The notes under the pieces are model-generated. The model saw only the letters and a list, made by a program, of their open reading frames with translations, searched no databases and was not told the DNA's origin. From Planctomycetota bacterium (lineage in GTDB: Bacteria; Planctomycetota; UBA1135; GCA-002686595): DNA of 64,000 nt. The stretch spans positions 19,565-83,564 of the forward strand of contig DUBE01000066.1 of NCBI GenBank assembly GCA_012960475.1, written 5' to 3'. A program made the translations under genes and the position numbers. Shown here piece by piece: positions 41,307 to 50,390 of this stretch. The first letter of the stretch is position 1, and the number at the start of each line of letters is the position of its first letter.

Positions 41307-42527
41307 ATGAACACCGAGTGGCTTCCAATCCTGATCCCCCTGGGACTGCTCTGCTTGTCCGCGTTCTTCAGTGGCGCGGAAACGGCGCTCTTCAACATGG
41401 AACCCAGCCGGCTCCAGGAAGCGGGTGTGCGGGTCAAGCGCCTGCTTGATCGGCCCCGTGATCTGTTGGTCACGATTCTGCTGGGCAATCTGTTTGTCAA
41501 TGTGCTCTTTTTTGCCCTCGTGCCCCACTTGTTTGAGGCTGATGAGTTGCTGACTGGAGCTGGGGCCCTCTTGGCGATTCTGGTGCTGGGGGAGATCCTG
41601 CCCAAGACCCTGGCACTACGCAGCGGTCCACGGGTTGCACGTCTGGCGGCCCCGCCCCTGGGTCTGATGGTGTCCCTGGTGGCGCCGATTGGCGGAGGTA
41701 TCCATCGCTTGCTCGATGGTTTCCTGCGAGCCTTTGGCCAGGACGAAGTCGCTGAGCAACGCATCGACGTGCACCATTTGGATCAGGCCTTGCAACGATC
41801 GGCAAAGAAGGGACACATCGCACCCGGGGAAGCGGACCTGCTGGCGGAGATTGTCGAACTTGGACACCTGCGTGTGCGCGAGATCATGACACCCCGCGTG
41901 GATGCATTGATGCTTGACCTGGAGGATACGGAGGCAGAGCGATTGGCAGTTCTCATGGAGGCCGCGAGACTCTTGCAGTCCTGGTTGCCCGTGGTGCGTG
42001 GGGATGTGGACCAGGTGGTGGGGGTCGTGCGCGTGCGTGAACTCCTGGTGGATCCGTCCCGTACCATCGAGTCCAGAGTCATGCCGATTTGCTTCGTGCC
42101 CGAGGTGGCCGGGGTCTTGCCCATGTTGGCTACCATGCGCGAACGACGGGTGGCCCAGGCCATCGTGGTGGACGAGTGGGGTGGAACCGCCGGGGTGGTG
42201 ACTCTGGAGTTGTTGTTTGAAGAACTCTTTGGGGAGTTGCGCGTGGAAGGGGAAGAGGTGGAGCGTCCAGTAATTCCCATCGGGGAGGGCCGGTTTCGGG
42301 TGTCCGGGGACCTCTCCATTCGGGACTGGAATGATCTGCTCGGGGTCGAGGTCGTACCTAATGCCTTTGAAACCGTGGGCGGACTGGTCTTGGCTGCTTT
42401 GGACCGCCTGCCCAGGGTGGGAGATCGCGCAGAACTGGGAGGCGGCCTGGTGGGTGAAGTCAGCGAGGTGCGTCGGCGCAGGGTTTGGACCGTGGACCTC
42501 TACCTGGCAGGAGTACCCAAGGCATGA
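41307..42527 (+). CDS. CNNM/CorC-family membrane protein with CBS domains
   Basis: 406 residues. DUF21 membrane region (about 1-165) with AFFSGAETALFNMEPSRL, the ion-site signature of the family, and GEILPKTLA. A cytosolic CBS pair follows (about 190-320) with REIMTPRVDALMLD and AIVVDEWGGTAGVVTLE. The C-terminal CorC/HlyC domain (about 328-400) has RFRVSGDLSIRDWNDLLG. Members export magnesium or related cations, or influence their homeostasis. The ATG at 41307 follows the kinase stop after four bases. The open frame upstream is not coding. Confidence 0.92.
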   Translation: MNTEWLPILIPLGLLCLSAFFSGAETALFNMEPSRLQEAGVRVKRLLDRPRDLLVTILLGNLFVNVLFFALVPHLFEADELLTGAGALLAILVLGEILPKTLALRSGPRVARLAAPPLGLMVSLVAPIGGGIHRLLDGFLRAFGQDEVAEQRIDVHHLDQALQRSAKKGHIAPGEADLLAEIVELGHLRVREIMTPRVDALMLDLEDTEAERLAVLMEAARLLQSWLPVVRGDVDQVVGVVRVRELLVDPSRTIESRVMPICFVPEVAGVLPMLATMRERRVAQAIVVDEWGGTAGVVTLELLFEELFGELRVEGEEVERPVIPIGEGRFRVSGDLSIRDWNDLLGVEVVPNAFETVGGLVLAALDRLPRVGDRAELGGGLVGEVSEVRRRRVWTVDLYLAGVPKA

Positions 42528-43498
42528 GTGACCCCATCACACTTGCCGCCCTGCTCCTGTGTTTGTTGGGCAGCGCTCTCTACTCCGGTAGCGAGACCGC
42601 GCTCTATGGCCTTTCGCGGGTGCACTTGGAGTTGCAGGCGGACGGAGGCCGGCCCTTGGCGCGCATCTTGAACTGGCTGGTGCAATCGGACGGTCCTCTG
42701 TTGGTCACCATCTTGGTGGGCAACAATCTGATGCTGGAACTGGCGTCGGGCCTGGCGGACAATTTGGTAGGCGGGGGTCAATCCAGTCCTGCCGTGGTCG
42801 CTCTGATCGTCACCGCTGTGTTGGCTCCGACTGTGTTCCTGTTTGGCGAGGTCCTGCCCAAGGAGCTCTTCCGTCGCCGACCCCATCGGATGTTGAGGGC
42901 AGCCACGCCCCTGCTGCTTCTCTCTCGTATTGTCTTTTGGCCCGTGGAGCGGGTTCTGACTGGAGTCAGCTGGACCCTGGGCCGCATGTTTGGACTGGAT
43001 GCGGGACGGCCCGTGTTGCTGCGGGGACGCTCGGCGGTGGCGAGCTATCTGGAGGAGGGCGCCCGTCAGGGAACCCTGCCCCCACGGGCCGCAGATCTTG
43101 CGCGCAATGCCATGGGTCTGCGTTCTTCCCCGGTGGAGCGCTGCATGACTCCCTGGGCCCAAGTGGAGTGCCTGCAGGCGGGTTCCAGTGAGTCCGAGCG
43201 CTTGGCCGTGCTGACCGATGCAGTGCACTCGCGCCTGCCGGTGGTGGGGCAGGACGGGACCGTGCGCAGCTATGTGCACCTGCTTGAGGTGCTCGGTGCT
43301 CCCTCCAAGACCGATCTCATGGGCCACCTCAGGCCCTTGATGGCACTGGAGCCCCAGACCCCCATCGCCTCGGCCCTTCTAAGCATGCGTGGAGGAGGCC
43401 GCCGCATGGCTTTGGTCGGCAGTCTGGACAAGCCCCTGGGCCTGGTGGCCCTCAAGGACCTGGCGGAGGAGATCACCGGGGATGTGGTGGGCCTCTAG
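42524..43498 (+). CDS. CNNM/CorC-family membrane protein, shorter second copy
   Basis: 324 residues starting at an ATG that overlaps the previous stop. DUF21 region with ALYSGSETALYGLSRVHL and GEVLPKELFRRR; a CBS pair follows (about 195-320) with ERCMTPWAQVECL and KPLGLVALKDLAEEITGDV at the very end. It stops after the CBS domains and lacks the CorC domain of its neighbour. The two may form a heteromer, or the second may be a regulatory subunit. It ends the operon that begins at 33993. Confidence 0.9.
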   Translation: MSDPITLAALLLCLLGSALYSGSETALYGLSRVHLELQADGGRPLARILNWLVQSDGPLLVTILVGNNLMLELASGLADNLVGGGQSSPAVVALIVTAVLAPTVFLFGEVLPKELFRRRPHRMLRAATPLLLLSRIVFWPVERVLTGVSWTLGRMFGLDAGRPVLLRGRSAVASYLEEGARQGTLPPRAADLARNAMGLRSSPVERCMTPWAQVECLQAGSSESERLAVLTDAVHSRLPVVGQDGTVRSYVHLLEVLGAPSKTDLMGHLRPLMALEPQTPIASALLSMRGGGRRMALVGSLDKPLGLVALKDLAEEITGDVVGL

Positions 43499-43641
43499 GG
43501 TCCTGTTTGTCCTGCTGGGGATGTAGAGGCCAATGCTCAACGGTTTCGGAGCGCATAAAGCGAAACAGGGCGGGGGTTTCAGGCTAGACTGGCAGCCCAA
43601 TTCAGCGCGGCCTGGGCCCCGCAGTTCCTGATTCCATCCCC

Positions 43642-44142
43642 ATGAGCTCCCCCGATCCCACTTCCTTGGCTGCTTCCAAGCTGGCCGGTCCTGCCGCCTC
43701 TGGGACCGTTCCCACTGCAAGCGCCCTGGGTCCGCGAGCAGTCGGCTGGTCTCTGCTGGGCCTCTTGGCCCTGGCCGTTGCGGGAGCTGGTCCGGCTCTG
43801 CAGGATGATCCGGGACCCGGCACGGAGACTCAGATCATCCCCAGTTTGAGTGCCGGCGTTACCGGTGACTCGAACGATCGCATGATCGCGGTCACGGGCA
43901 TGGACTTGACCGGTTCCAGCGTGCTGTATCTGGTGGACACGATCACCGGCCAGCTGTGTGTCTATCAGGCCTCGGGTGGTTCCAAGTCTACCCGTGGTGT
44001 GCGCCTGGTCGGCGCGCGCAACATCTCATTGGATTTGCGTCTTGACGGATTCAACGACAAGACCGAATCAGAAGGGAGACCCTTGCCTTTCAAAGTTCTC
44101 GAAAGAAAGTTCAATGACGAGGGACTGTCAAGTAAGGACTGA
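43642..44142 (+). CDS. Small membrane-anchored extracytoplasmic protein, unknown function
   Basis: 166 residues. An Ala/Ser/Pro-rich cytoplasmic end (1-32), one membrane helix (about 34-51), then a short acidic linker and a compact domain of about 85 residues: SSVLYLVDTITGQLCVYQA suggests one or two beta-propeller-like strands, as in proteins that read out a value. No family recognised. Composition is like its neighbours. It begins a group of envelope genes and has its own unit 143 bases after the CNNM operon. Confidence 0.6.
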   Translation: MSSPDPTSLAASKLAGPAASGTVPTASALGPRAVGWSLLGLLALAVAGAGPALQDDPGPGTETQIIPSLSAGVTGDSNDRMIAVTGMDLTGSSVLYLVDTITGQLCVYQASGGSKSTRGVRLVGARNISLDLRLDGFNDKTESEGRPLPFKVLERKFNDEGLSSKD

Positions 44143-44254
44143 CCTTCGTTTTTCCCTAGAATCCCATTGCTGCGCCCTCCGGGCCTGGCGCTGACTCTTC
44201 CCAAACCCACCAACCCCTGCCTTCCGCAGGGAACAATTCAAGGAGCCCCCCCCC

Positions 44255-44794
44255 GTGTCTGACGAGTTTATCAGCTTCGACAAAGCCCTAGACGACTTGC
44301 GCCTCAAAGAGGAGGAACTCAAGCGTCTGGTATCTGAAGGCGAAATCCGCGCTTTCCGCAAGGGCGAGACCATGAAGTTGCGCCAGAGCGATGTGGATGC
44401 CCTGCGCCTTGAGCTCGGCGGCGAGGTGGTTGATCTGGGTGATGCCGGCGAGGAGCTCGTCTTTGAGGATGACGACCTTGGAGACGATGAGCTTGAAGAC
44501 GATAGCGGCATGGCGACCCAGGAGATCAGCGACATCGACACTCTGCTAGAGGACGAAATCGAGGATGTAGGCGAGATCGAGTTGGACGACGAGCAAGAGA
44601 TCGAAGATCTGCCAACTGTCGCCGCCGTGGTGGAAGAAGAGGAGGAAGAGATGCACCCTGCCCTTTTGGGAGCCCTGTTGGCTTCCGTGGGCCTGATGGT
44701 TCTCTTCGCTGCCGTGGCCATGTCCCTGTCTTCTGGTTCGGTCTCGGGTACCGCCAAGGCCGTGGGCGGTTTATTCGGCATCGACTTCAAGTAG
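44255..44794 (+). CDS. Tail-anchored protein with excisionase-type HTH and acidic linker
   Basis: 179 residues from GTG 44255 with AAGGAG nine bases upstream, a clear ribosome-binding site. Residues about 5-50 (FISFDKALDDLRLKEEELKRLVSEGEIRAF in two helices, then KLRQSDVDAL) match helix-turn-helix domains of the excisionase/MerR-like type, where the last part is the wing. A very acidic linker (about 55-130, many Asp/Glu) leads to one C-terminal membrane helix (about 134-160). A DNA-binding head tethered to the membrane is the simplest reading, but the head may instead bind protein. A terminator follows at 44913. Confidence 0.68.
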   Translation: MSDEFISFDKALDDLRLKEEELKRLVSEGEIRAFRKGETMKLRQSDVDALRLELGGEVVDLGDAGEELVFEDDDLGDDELEDDSGMATQEISDIDTLLEDEIEDVGEIELDDEQEIEDLPTVAAVVEEEEEEMHPALLGALLASVGLMVLFAAVAMSLSSGSVSGTAKAVGGLFGIDFK

Positions 44795-45171
44795 GCCCTC
44801 GGGGCGGGTTGAGGGGCGGCGCTTATGGTGACCCTGACGCCCCTCGTCCGCGTGCCTGGCCACGAATTCAGCGCCCGTGCATGCGTGCTCCGGCGGTTTT
44901 TATGAATCCCAACCCGGCTTGAGCACCTCGCCGGGCCCGTTTTTTCCGGGATCCTTCTCGGCCCAAGAGAATGCTGGGCTCGTACTGTGACTCGCCTGTT
45001 CGGATTCCTACACTCGCTTGCGTGAGGCGGTCGGCACCATGGGCCGCGTTGCTCCCTTGTTCCTGGGTTGGAGCAGGGGGACGAACGAGGGGAGGACAGG
45101 ATTGGTGCCAGCCTGGCCTGCAAGGCGATTCTCAGTCGCCACAACGAAACAACAGGATTCGAAGCATCAAG
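44795..45171. other. 377-nt intergenic region with a terminator and weak promoter
   Basis: Holds the terminator at 44913-44945 and, on the plus strand, TACACT at 45009-45014 with TGTGAC 17 bases upstream, a weak promoter candidate. The rest up to the OmpA-like gene is about 150 bases of leader in which I see no riboswitch or small open frame with a clear ribosome-binding site. Confidence 0.4.
44913..44945 (+). terminator. Intrinsic terminator downstream of the HTH/membrane gene
   Basis: CCCGGC (44913-44918) pairs with GCCGGG (44930-44935) around an 11-base loop, followed by CCCG and a run of six T (44940-44945). Confidence 0.65.
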
Positions 45172-45897
45172 ATGACCGAGCAACGCACACCGCGCATGAG
45201 CCGCATTGCCCTTCTGGGGCTGGCCGCTCTCTTTTCACCCGTACTTTCCTCCTGTGTCAGTCAGGAGGATTACAACAAGGCGACCAGTCTGGCCGAGATG
45301 TACCAGGATCAGGTGCACAGCCTTGAGAATGAGACCCAACTGCTGATCGCAGAGAACAACCGCCTGTTGAGCGAAGGCCAAGACGCCTATGTGCGTGGTC
45401 TTCAGGAAGCAGGCTTTGACTCTGAAGCCCAGGCCCGCATCGATGAACTTCAATTGCGCATCTCCCAATTGGACCGGCCCATGGGGGAAATCGAAACTTT
45501 CCGAGTGGAAGGGGGCTATGTGACCATGATCCGTGATGACCTGCTCTTCGCGTCTGGTTCAGCGGATTTGGGCAAGAAGGGGATAGAAGCTCTCAAGGGA
45601 GTGGCCGAGAATATCAAGGCCTCGCCCCACGGCCAGATCCTCGTTCGTGGGCATACGGACTCTGATCCCATCAAGAGGCCTGCGACTCTGAAGAGTTTCC
45701 CCAAGGGCAACATTCAGCTGTCCGCCGAGCGTGCAGTTGCGGTTGCCGTTCTGCTCTTCGAGCAGAAGGGGATCGCCTCCAAGGATGTGGTGATCATGGG
45801 ATTTGGTTCTCACAAGCCTCTGCGCCCCAATGACAGCGCCGAGAACAAGCGCCTCAACCGCCGCGTCGAGATTTTCGTTGCGGATGCCGGGGAGTGA
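45172..45897 (+). CDS. OmpA/MotB-type peptidoglycan-associated lipoprotein
   Basis: 241 residues from ATG 45172. Signal peptide ends in the lipobox VLSSC, so Cys28 is lipidated. A coiled segment (about 32-105) includes TSLAEMYQDQVHSLENETQL, like the Pal/MotB linker. The OmpA-C domain at about 115-238 has ILVRGHTDSDPI, LSAERAVAVAVLLFEQKGI and the closing GFGSHKPL and NRRVEIFV, the family's peptidoglycan-binding motifs. It would tether outer membrane to cell wall. It follows a 377-nt intergenic region and precedes the FGE-like lipoprotein gene by 27 bases. Confidence 0.92.
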   Translation: MTEQRTPRMSRIALLGLAALFSPVLSSCVSQEDYNKATSLAEMYQDQVHSLENETQLLIAENNRLLSEGQDAYVRGLQEAGFDSEAQARIDELQLRISQLDRPMGEIETFRVEGGYVTMIRDDLLFASGSADLGKKGIEALKGVAENIKASPHGQILVRGHTDSDPIKRPATLKSFPKGNIQLSAERAVAVAVLLFEQKGIASKDVVIMGFGSHKPLRPNDSAENKRLNRRVEIFVADAGE

Positions 45898-45924
45898 ATC
45901 CTTCGTCACTAGCCTCTGATCAAG

Positions 45925-46953
45925 ATGATCGGTCGTATGGGTAGTGACCGTGTGATGAAATTCCTGCGCGGGCGGAACCTGTTTTGCTGTTTGCCCGAGC
46001 GACACACCTCGCTCCTGTCTTGCGAGACTGGGCCGGGGTTGTTGCTCATGGTTGTACTCTTGGTGGCTTGCTCTCCTGGCTCTGATGTTTCCAGGGGAGA
46101 TGCTGCCAATGGGGGCGCAGCTCAAGAGTTGTTGAGCATCGAACGGCTGGCTTTTGTGCCAGCTGGATCCCATTCCCTTCGTCAGGTGGGAATCGTGGCC
46201 CAGGGGGGAGATCCCCTTGGTGGCGGCGGTCTGCTGGTGGACCTGTTTGAGGTGACGCGAGGTCATTGGATTGCCAGTGGCCAGCCGCTGCCCGGTCAGG
46301 GCTGGGGCGAATGGGGACCCGAGCAGGCGAACCTGCCGGCAGTGGGCATGGATCGTGCAGAGGCCTTGAGTTTCGCCCGTCTGGAGGACATGCGCTTGCC
46401 CACGGTGGCCGAATGGCTTTGGTGTGCCAGTGGATCCCGGGGCCAGCCTCATCCCTATGGTCCCCGGGGCATGGCCTCGGCGGCGAATACCCTGGAGGTG
46501 GGGCTTGGCCGTTCCGTTGCGGTGGGGACCTTTGCTTCCGGACGCACTCCTGGCTCACTGCTCGCTGATCTGGAGGGCAATGTCTGGGAGTGGTGTTTGG
46601 ATCAACCGCCCGAGGGGGTGGCATTGAGTGGGGGCGGTGAGTCGGAACTCGGGTGTGCCCTTGGAGGGTCTTTTTTGGAGACCACCCAGACCCTGCACGG
46701 AGAGGCGGGCATTCTGGCCCGCGGACTCGACCCCCGGCATCGGGCCATTGATCTCGGTTTGCGTCGTGTCTGCGCCGCGGGGTCCTGGCTGCTGGCACAC
46801 AAAGATGAGTTCTCCGATTCCAGGTATGAGGCCCGGGTGCGTGGGGTGGGGCGTCGCTGGGGGCGACCGGCCGTGGAGTTGCTCCGAGGGCTGGAGGTTG
46901 AAGCTCAAGGGTCCAGGGGAATCCGCTGGTTGCGCGCCGGGGCCGAGCAGTGA
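45925..46953 (+). CDS. Sulfatase-modifying-factor (FGE)-like lipoprotein without the catalytic cysteines
   Basis: 342 residues; true start uncertain (ATG 45925 or 45955). A hydrophobic segment ends LLVACSPG, a lipobox. The FGE-sulfatase fold is recognisable at about 75-290: VPAGSHSLRQ, a VDLFEVTRGHW strand, MRLPTVAEWLWCASG, DLEGNVWEWCLD and a late GLRRVCA. Active formylglycine generators carry a cysteine pair after a GGSW segment; here LGGSFLETTQTLHGEAG has none, so only a structural or binding role is likely. Its stop overlaps the GTG start of rsmA by four bases, an odd pairing. Confidence 0.75.
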   Translation: MIGRMGSDRVMKFLRGRNLFCCLPERHTSLLSCETGPGLLLMVVLLVACSPGSDVSRGDAANGGAAQELLSIERLAFVPAGSHSLRQVGIVAQGGDPLGGGGLLVDLFEVTRGHWIASGQPLPGQGWGEWGPEQANLPAVGMDRAEALSFARLEDMRLPTVAEWLWCASGSRGQPHPYGPRGMASAANTLEVGLGRSVAVGTFASGRTPGSLLADLEGNVWEWCLDQPPEGVALSGGGESELGCALGGSFLETTQTLHGEAGILARGLDPRHRAIDLGLRRVCAAGSWLLAHKDEFSDSRYEARVRGVGRRWGRPAVELLRGLEVEAQGSRGIRWLRAGAEQ

Positions 46954-47840
46954 GCGAGCGCCCTAGCCGCCCGCCTTGGAGTGAGTTCAAGAGCGCTCTT
47001 GATGCCGCCGGGTTTCGGCCCTCGCGACGGTTGGGGCAGAATTTCTTGTTGGATGAGAATGTGGCTCGCGCCATCGTGGCCGATGCGGGGGTCGCTCGGG
47101 GAGATCAAGTCCTGGAGGTCGGTCCAGGACTTGGGTTTCTCTCGGTGCACTTGGCTCACGCCGGGGTCAAGCTCAGTTGCATTGAGGTGGATTCCCGTTT
47201 GGCCTCCATTGCAGCAGAGTTCTTGCGCCCCTACCCTGATGCTCAGGTGATTTTGGGAGATGCTCTGGCGGGCAAGCACGCTCTCGGCCCGGAGCTGTTG
47301 GCCCAGGTTCCCGCTGAAGGGGATTGGCACATGGTGGCGAATTTGCCCTATTCGATCTCCGGTCCCATCTTGGCTCTGATCGCAAACCACACCAATCCTC
47401 CACGCAGCCTGAGTGTGTTGGTGCAGAACGAGGTTGCAGAGCGTCTGAGCGCCAACGGGGGCAGCGCGCAGTTCGGACCCCTCTCCGTGGCGGTTCAGTT
47501 GGCTTTTCAGATGCGCGCCGGGCGCAGAGTGTCTCCCGGGGCTTTCAGTCCAAGGCCCAAGGTGGAGAGCCGACTGGTGCATGGTGAGTTGCGCAGCCCC
47601 CTCTTGCCTCAGCAGGCTCGGGTTGAGATTCGCGATCTGGCCGCGGGCATGCTGCAGCGTCGACGTCAGGTCCTTCGCAGGGTTCTGGGGGATCATGTGG
47701 GCGATCGAGAGACAGCTTGCACACATTTGAAACAGGCAGGCCTGGATCCAGGTCTGCGCGTGGGGGCGGTCACCTTGGAGGGCTGGGAGGCACTGGCGCG
47801 GGAACTAAACCCCGTCCTGGGGGCCCCAGAGCCGTCCTAG
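46950..47840 (+). CDS. rsmA: 16S rRNA (adenine-N6)-dimethyltransferase KsgA/RsmA
   Basis: 296 residues, normal size plus a slightly extended tail. Motifs in order: LGQNFLLDENVARAIV, SAM site VLEVGPGLGFLS (about 54-65), an acidic EVDSR after strand 2, motif IV NLPYSIS (about 130-136) and SPRPKVESRL in the C-terminal half. It dimethylates two adjacent adenines near the 3' end of 16S rRNA. Starts at GTG overlapping the FGE-like gene's stop, so its expression is coupled to an envelope protein gene. A 508-base gap then separates it from dnaG. Confidence 0.95.
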   Translation: MSERPSRPPWSEFKSALDAAGFRPSRRLGQNFLLDENVARAIVADAGVARGDQVLEVGPGLGFLSVHLAHAGVKLSCIEVDSRLASIAAEFLRPYPDAQVILGDALAGKHALGPELLAQVPAEGDWHMVANLPYSISGPILALIANHTNPPRSLSVLVQNEVAERLSANGGSAQFGPLSVAVQLAFQMRAGRRVSPGAFSPRPKVESRLVHGELRSPLLPQQARVEIRDLAAGMLQRRRQVLRRVLGDHVGDRETACTHLKQAGLDPGLRVGAVTLEGWEALARELNPVLGAPEPS

Positions 47841-48348
47841 GTTATTTCCAACTGGTTTCTGCCGCTACTCTTGGCCCGTTTCTCTGGACCTCAACGGATG
47901 CGAAGGGCCTTCTGGTTGTCCTGGAAGTGCAATGAATCTCATTCCATTGGTTCCATACCCCCCGAGAATGGGCTAATCTTGCGTGAACTGGGAGCGTGTT
48001 TGCTGTCCCTCAAAAGCAAGGGTTGTCCACCCCCCTGGACCCCCTCAACAAGCCGGAGCAAGCACATTAGGTCCCGTTCGCTACTCGAACTTTTCCTCCC
48101 AGTTGGGTTTCGCTAAGGCGTAGCTGGCTCCAGACGCATTGGGCAGTCGGAGACACGCCAGGGACCACGACTTCATTCCCCAGGTCGTCACGCTTGTGCG
48201 TTGATTTCCTTGACCCAGCCTCAGCGCTGGATCCAAGGGTCATTGCGAGCAGGTGTTGTGGACCTTAACGAAACAGAACGTCTCCACATCATCTCCTGGC
48301 GGTCACAACCCAGGCCATTTCATTCGCCGATCCCTCCCGGCACCCAGC
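47841..48348. other. 508-nt region before dnaG with no recognised gene
   Basis: The longest gene-free stretch in the window. It holds small inverted repeats: GTCCA/TGGAC around a C6 loop at 48025-48040, and a two-part hairpin at about 48208-48238 (CCTTG/CCAAGG outer, CCAGC/GCTGG inner). No tRNA, riboswitch or convincing promoter is seen. Position suggests the promoter and leader of the dnaG-rpoD unit. Confidence 0.5.
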
Positions 48349-50289
48349 ATGTCTCCAGATCCTGAATTCAAGCGCTCGCTAGAAGAGATCAAGGCCCGGC
48401 TTACGCCGGAAGCCATGATCCGAGAATGGGGCAAGGAGCCTGTGCAGAAGTCCAATCGCTTGTGGGCCACTTGCCCCCTGCATGAGGAGAGCACGCCCTC
48501 CTTTGCGATCGGACCAGATCCGGGACTCTGGTACTGCTTTGGCTCTTGCAGCAAGGGCGGCGATCTGTTTGATCTCATCTGCGCGCGCTTGGGAATCGAG
48601 TTCATGGAGGCGGTGGAGTTTGCTGCCCAGCGTACAGGTGTGGAATTGCCCAAGCGGCGGGGTCCGGAGAACAAGCGCGAAGAACCTGGCCTGGCGCTCT
48701 TGGCTCGGGCAGAGGAGACCTACTCAAAGGCCCTCAAGGGTGCCAGCGGTCGTGCTGCACGGGAGTACCTCCAAAGTCGTGGCTACGAGGCCAGCACCAT
48801 CGAGGCCTTTGGCATTGGCTATGCCCCTGCCGGCAACATGGCCGGCGGAAATCCGATCAGTGCCCTGCTCGGGGGGCGCGGGAACGCAACCCTGGAGTTG
48901 GCCGAAGCCGTGGGGCTCGTGCGCGTCGGGGACCGCGATGGCAGGCCCTATGATTTCTTTCGCCACCGTTTGATGATCCCCATTCGGGACGAGCGCGGCC
49001 GAACGGTGGGATTCGGCGGTCGCATAATGCCCGGGGAGGAGGGACCCAAGTACGTCAACACTCCCGAGACGCCCTGGTTCAAGAAAGGCCGGGTGATCTA
49101 TGGTTTTGATCGAGCTTTGGGCCATGCCCAGAGGAGCAAGCAACTGATTCTGGTGGAGGGTTACACCGATGTGATGTCCTTGCATCAGGGTGGGTTCCTA
49201 CAGGCTGCAGCCGTGCTGGGCACAGCGACCACCGAGGCCCATGCGCGTCTGGTGCGGCGCTCGGGAGCCCAGCAGGTGCAACTCCTGTTCGATGGGGATG
49301 ATGCGGGGCGCAAGGCTGCTCATAAGGCTCTCAAGGGACTCTTGGGGTTGGACACGGAGATCTTTGTGGTGTCCCTGGACGACGGCAACGATCCTGCGGA
49401 CATTCTGGCCAGCGAGGGAGTCTCAGGCATGAGTGCTCGTCTGGAGATGGGCCGTCCCTGGCTTGAGTTCATGATCGCTGGCTTGCAACCCCTGTCGGGT
49501 TCCGAGCGCGTGCGTGGCATTGGGGAGATGTTCGAGATGGTGGCGGCCCTTTCAGGGGGCTTGCTGCAGGACGAGGCTCTCAAGGGGATTGCTGCGGGCC
49601 TCGACTATCCTCTCGATGTGTTGCGTACGGAGTACCGCGAGCGCAAGGGCGCGGGGCCGAGGGGAAAGAGTGCTCCAGGCCAGATTTCTGGGGCCACCAT
49701 GGTTCCAATGGCACCTGCTTCCAAGGAAGCGGGCCAGGCCGATCATGAGGATGCGCAAACTGTCAAGCAGCTCGAGAATCGTTGTCGCCATGCTTTGGCT
49801 GCCCTTTTCAGCGTGGTGCTCAATGACCCGGGCCTGTTTCCACGGGTGCGTGCGGTTTTGGACCAAGAGTTGCCTCCAGAGGACCCTGGGCGCCCCCTTT
49901 TCGATGCCATGGCATCCCTCTGGGACTCTGATCAGGATCCCAGCCTTGATCTGGTCCTGAACGAACTCGGTGAGCAGCCCATCAGGGCCAAGGTCGCGGG
50001 CTTGCTGGCGACCTTCGAGGGGGATGATGAGTTGACTGAGAGAACGGGCAGGATCCTCGATGATCTCAAGAAGTGCAGAAACGAATTGAAAATCTTGAAG
50101 GTCAACGGACGCATTCGCGAACAGGAAGAACTCTGCCACGATACCCAACCAGAGCCCGTGCGTCGCAAGGCCGAAGGAGCTCTGGAAGCACTTTATCAAG
50201 ACCTCATGGAGCTGATCCGCTGCCGCAACGATGAAGATCCTGCGTCTGCTTCAGCCCATTCCAACCTGGCCCAGTCCACTCAAGTCTAA
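48349..50289 (+). CDS. dnaG: DNA primase DnaG
   Basis: 646 residues from ATG 48349; a longer frame to 48253 is not conserved. N-terminal zinc-binding domain with C42, His45, C63 and C67 (CPLH and [10 protein letters not shown]); the second pair is C-x3-C, one residue longer than the usual C-x2-C. The RNA-polymerase core has [22 protein letters not shown], then the Toprim domain with [10 protein letters not shown] and [13 protein letters not shown] carrying the metal-binding acidic residues. A C-terminal helical region (about 400-640) should contact the replicative helicase. It is followed 101 bases later by rpoD, the usual macromolecular-synthesis pairing. Confidence 0.96.
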   Translation: MSPDPEFKRSLEEIKARLTPEAMIREWGKEPVQKSNRLWATCPLHEESTPSFAIGPDPGLWYCFGSCSKGGDLFDLICARLGIEFMEAVEFAAQRTGVELPKRRGPENKREEPGLALLARAEETYSKALKGASGRAAREYLQSRGYEASTIEAFGIGYAPAGNMAGGNPISALLGGRGNATLELAEAVGLVRVGDRDGRPYDFFRHRLMIPIRDERGRTVGFGGRIMPGEEGPKYVNTPETPWFKKGRVIYGFDRALGHAQRSKQLILVEGYTDVMSLHQGGFLQAAAVLGTATTEAHARLVRRSGAQQVQLLFDGDDAGRKAAHKALKGLLGLDTEIFVVSLDDGNDPADILASEGVSGMSARLEMGRPWLEFMIAGLQPLSGSERVRGIGEMFEMVAALSGGLLQDEALKGIAAGLDYPLDVLRTEYRERKGAGPRGKSAPGQISGATMVPMAPASKEAGQADHEDAQTVKQLENRCRHALAALFSVVLNDPGLFPRVRAVLDQELPPEDPGRPLFDAMASLWDSDQDPSLDLVLNELGEQPIRAKVAGLLATFEGDDELTERTGRILDDLKKCRNELKILKVNGRIREQEELCHDTQPEPVRRKAEGALEALYQDLMELIRCRNDEDPASASAHSNLAQSTQV

Positions 50290-50390
50290 TCTCAACTCGG
50301 CACCCAGTTCCCCAGCCCCTCCTCAGCGACAAGTCCCAACCTCGACCCGAGGCGTGTTTCTCCCCCCAGTGCGCATCACCCCCAATAACC

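Noticed and set aside
40361..41764. 467-codon minus-strand frame over the histidine kinase
   Set aside because: Antisense to a kinase with intact H, N and G boxes; low-complexity Arg/Ser/Gln translation.
43543..43566. GTTTCG/CGAAAC inverted repeat before the gene at 43642
   Set aside because: Six-base arms with a 12-base spacer can occur by chance; no known operator recognised.
48070..48095. GTTCG-CTACT-CGAAC resembling a tRNA T-arm
   Set aside because: Loop is five, not seven, bases and no acceptor, D or anticodon arms can be drawn around it.
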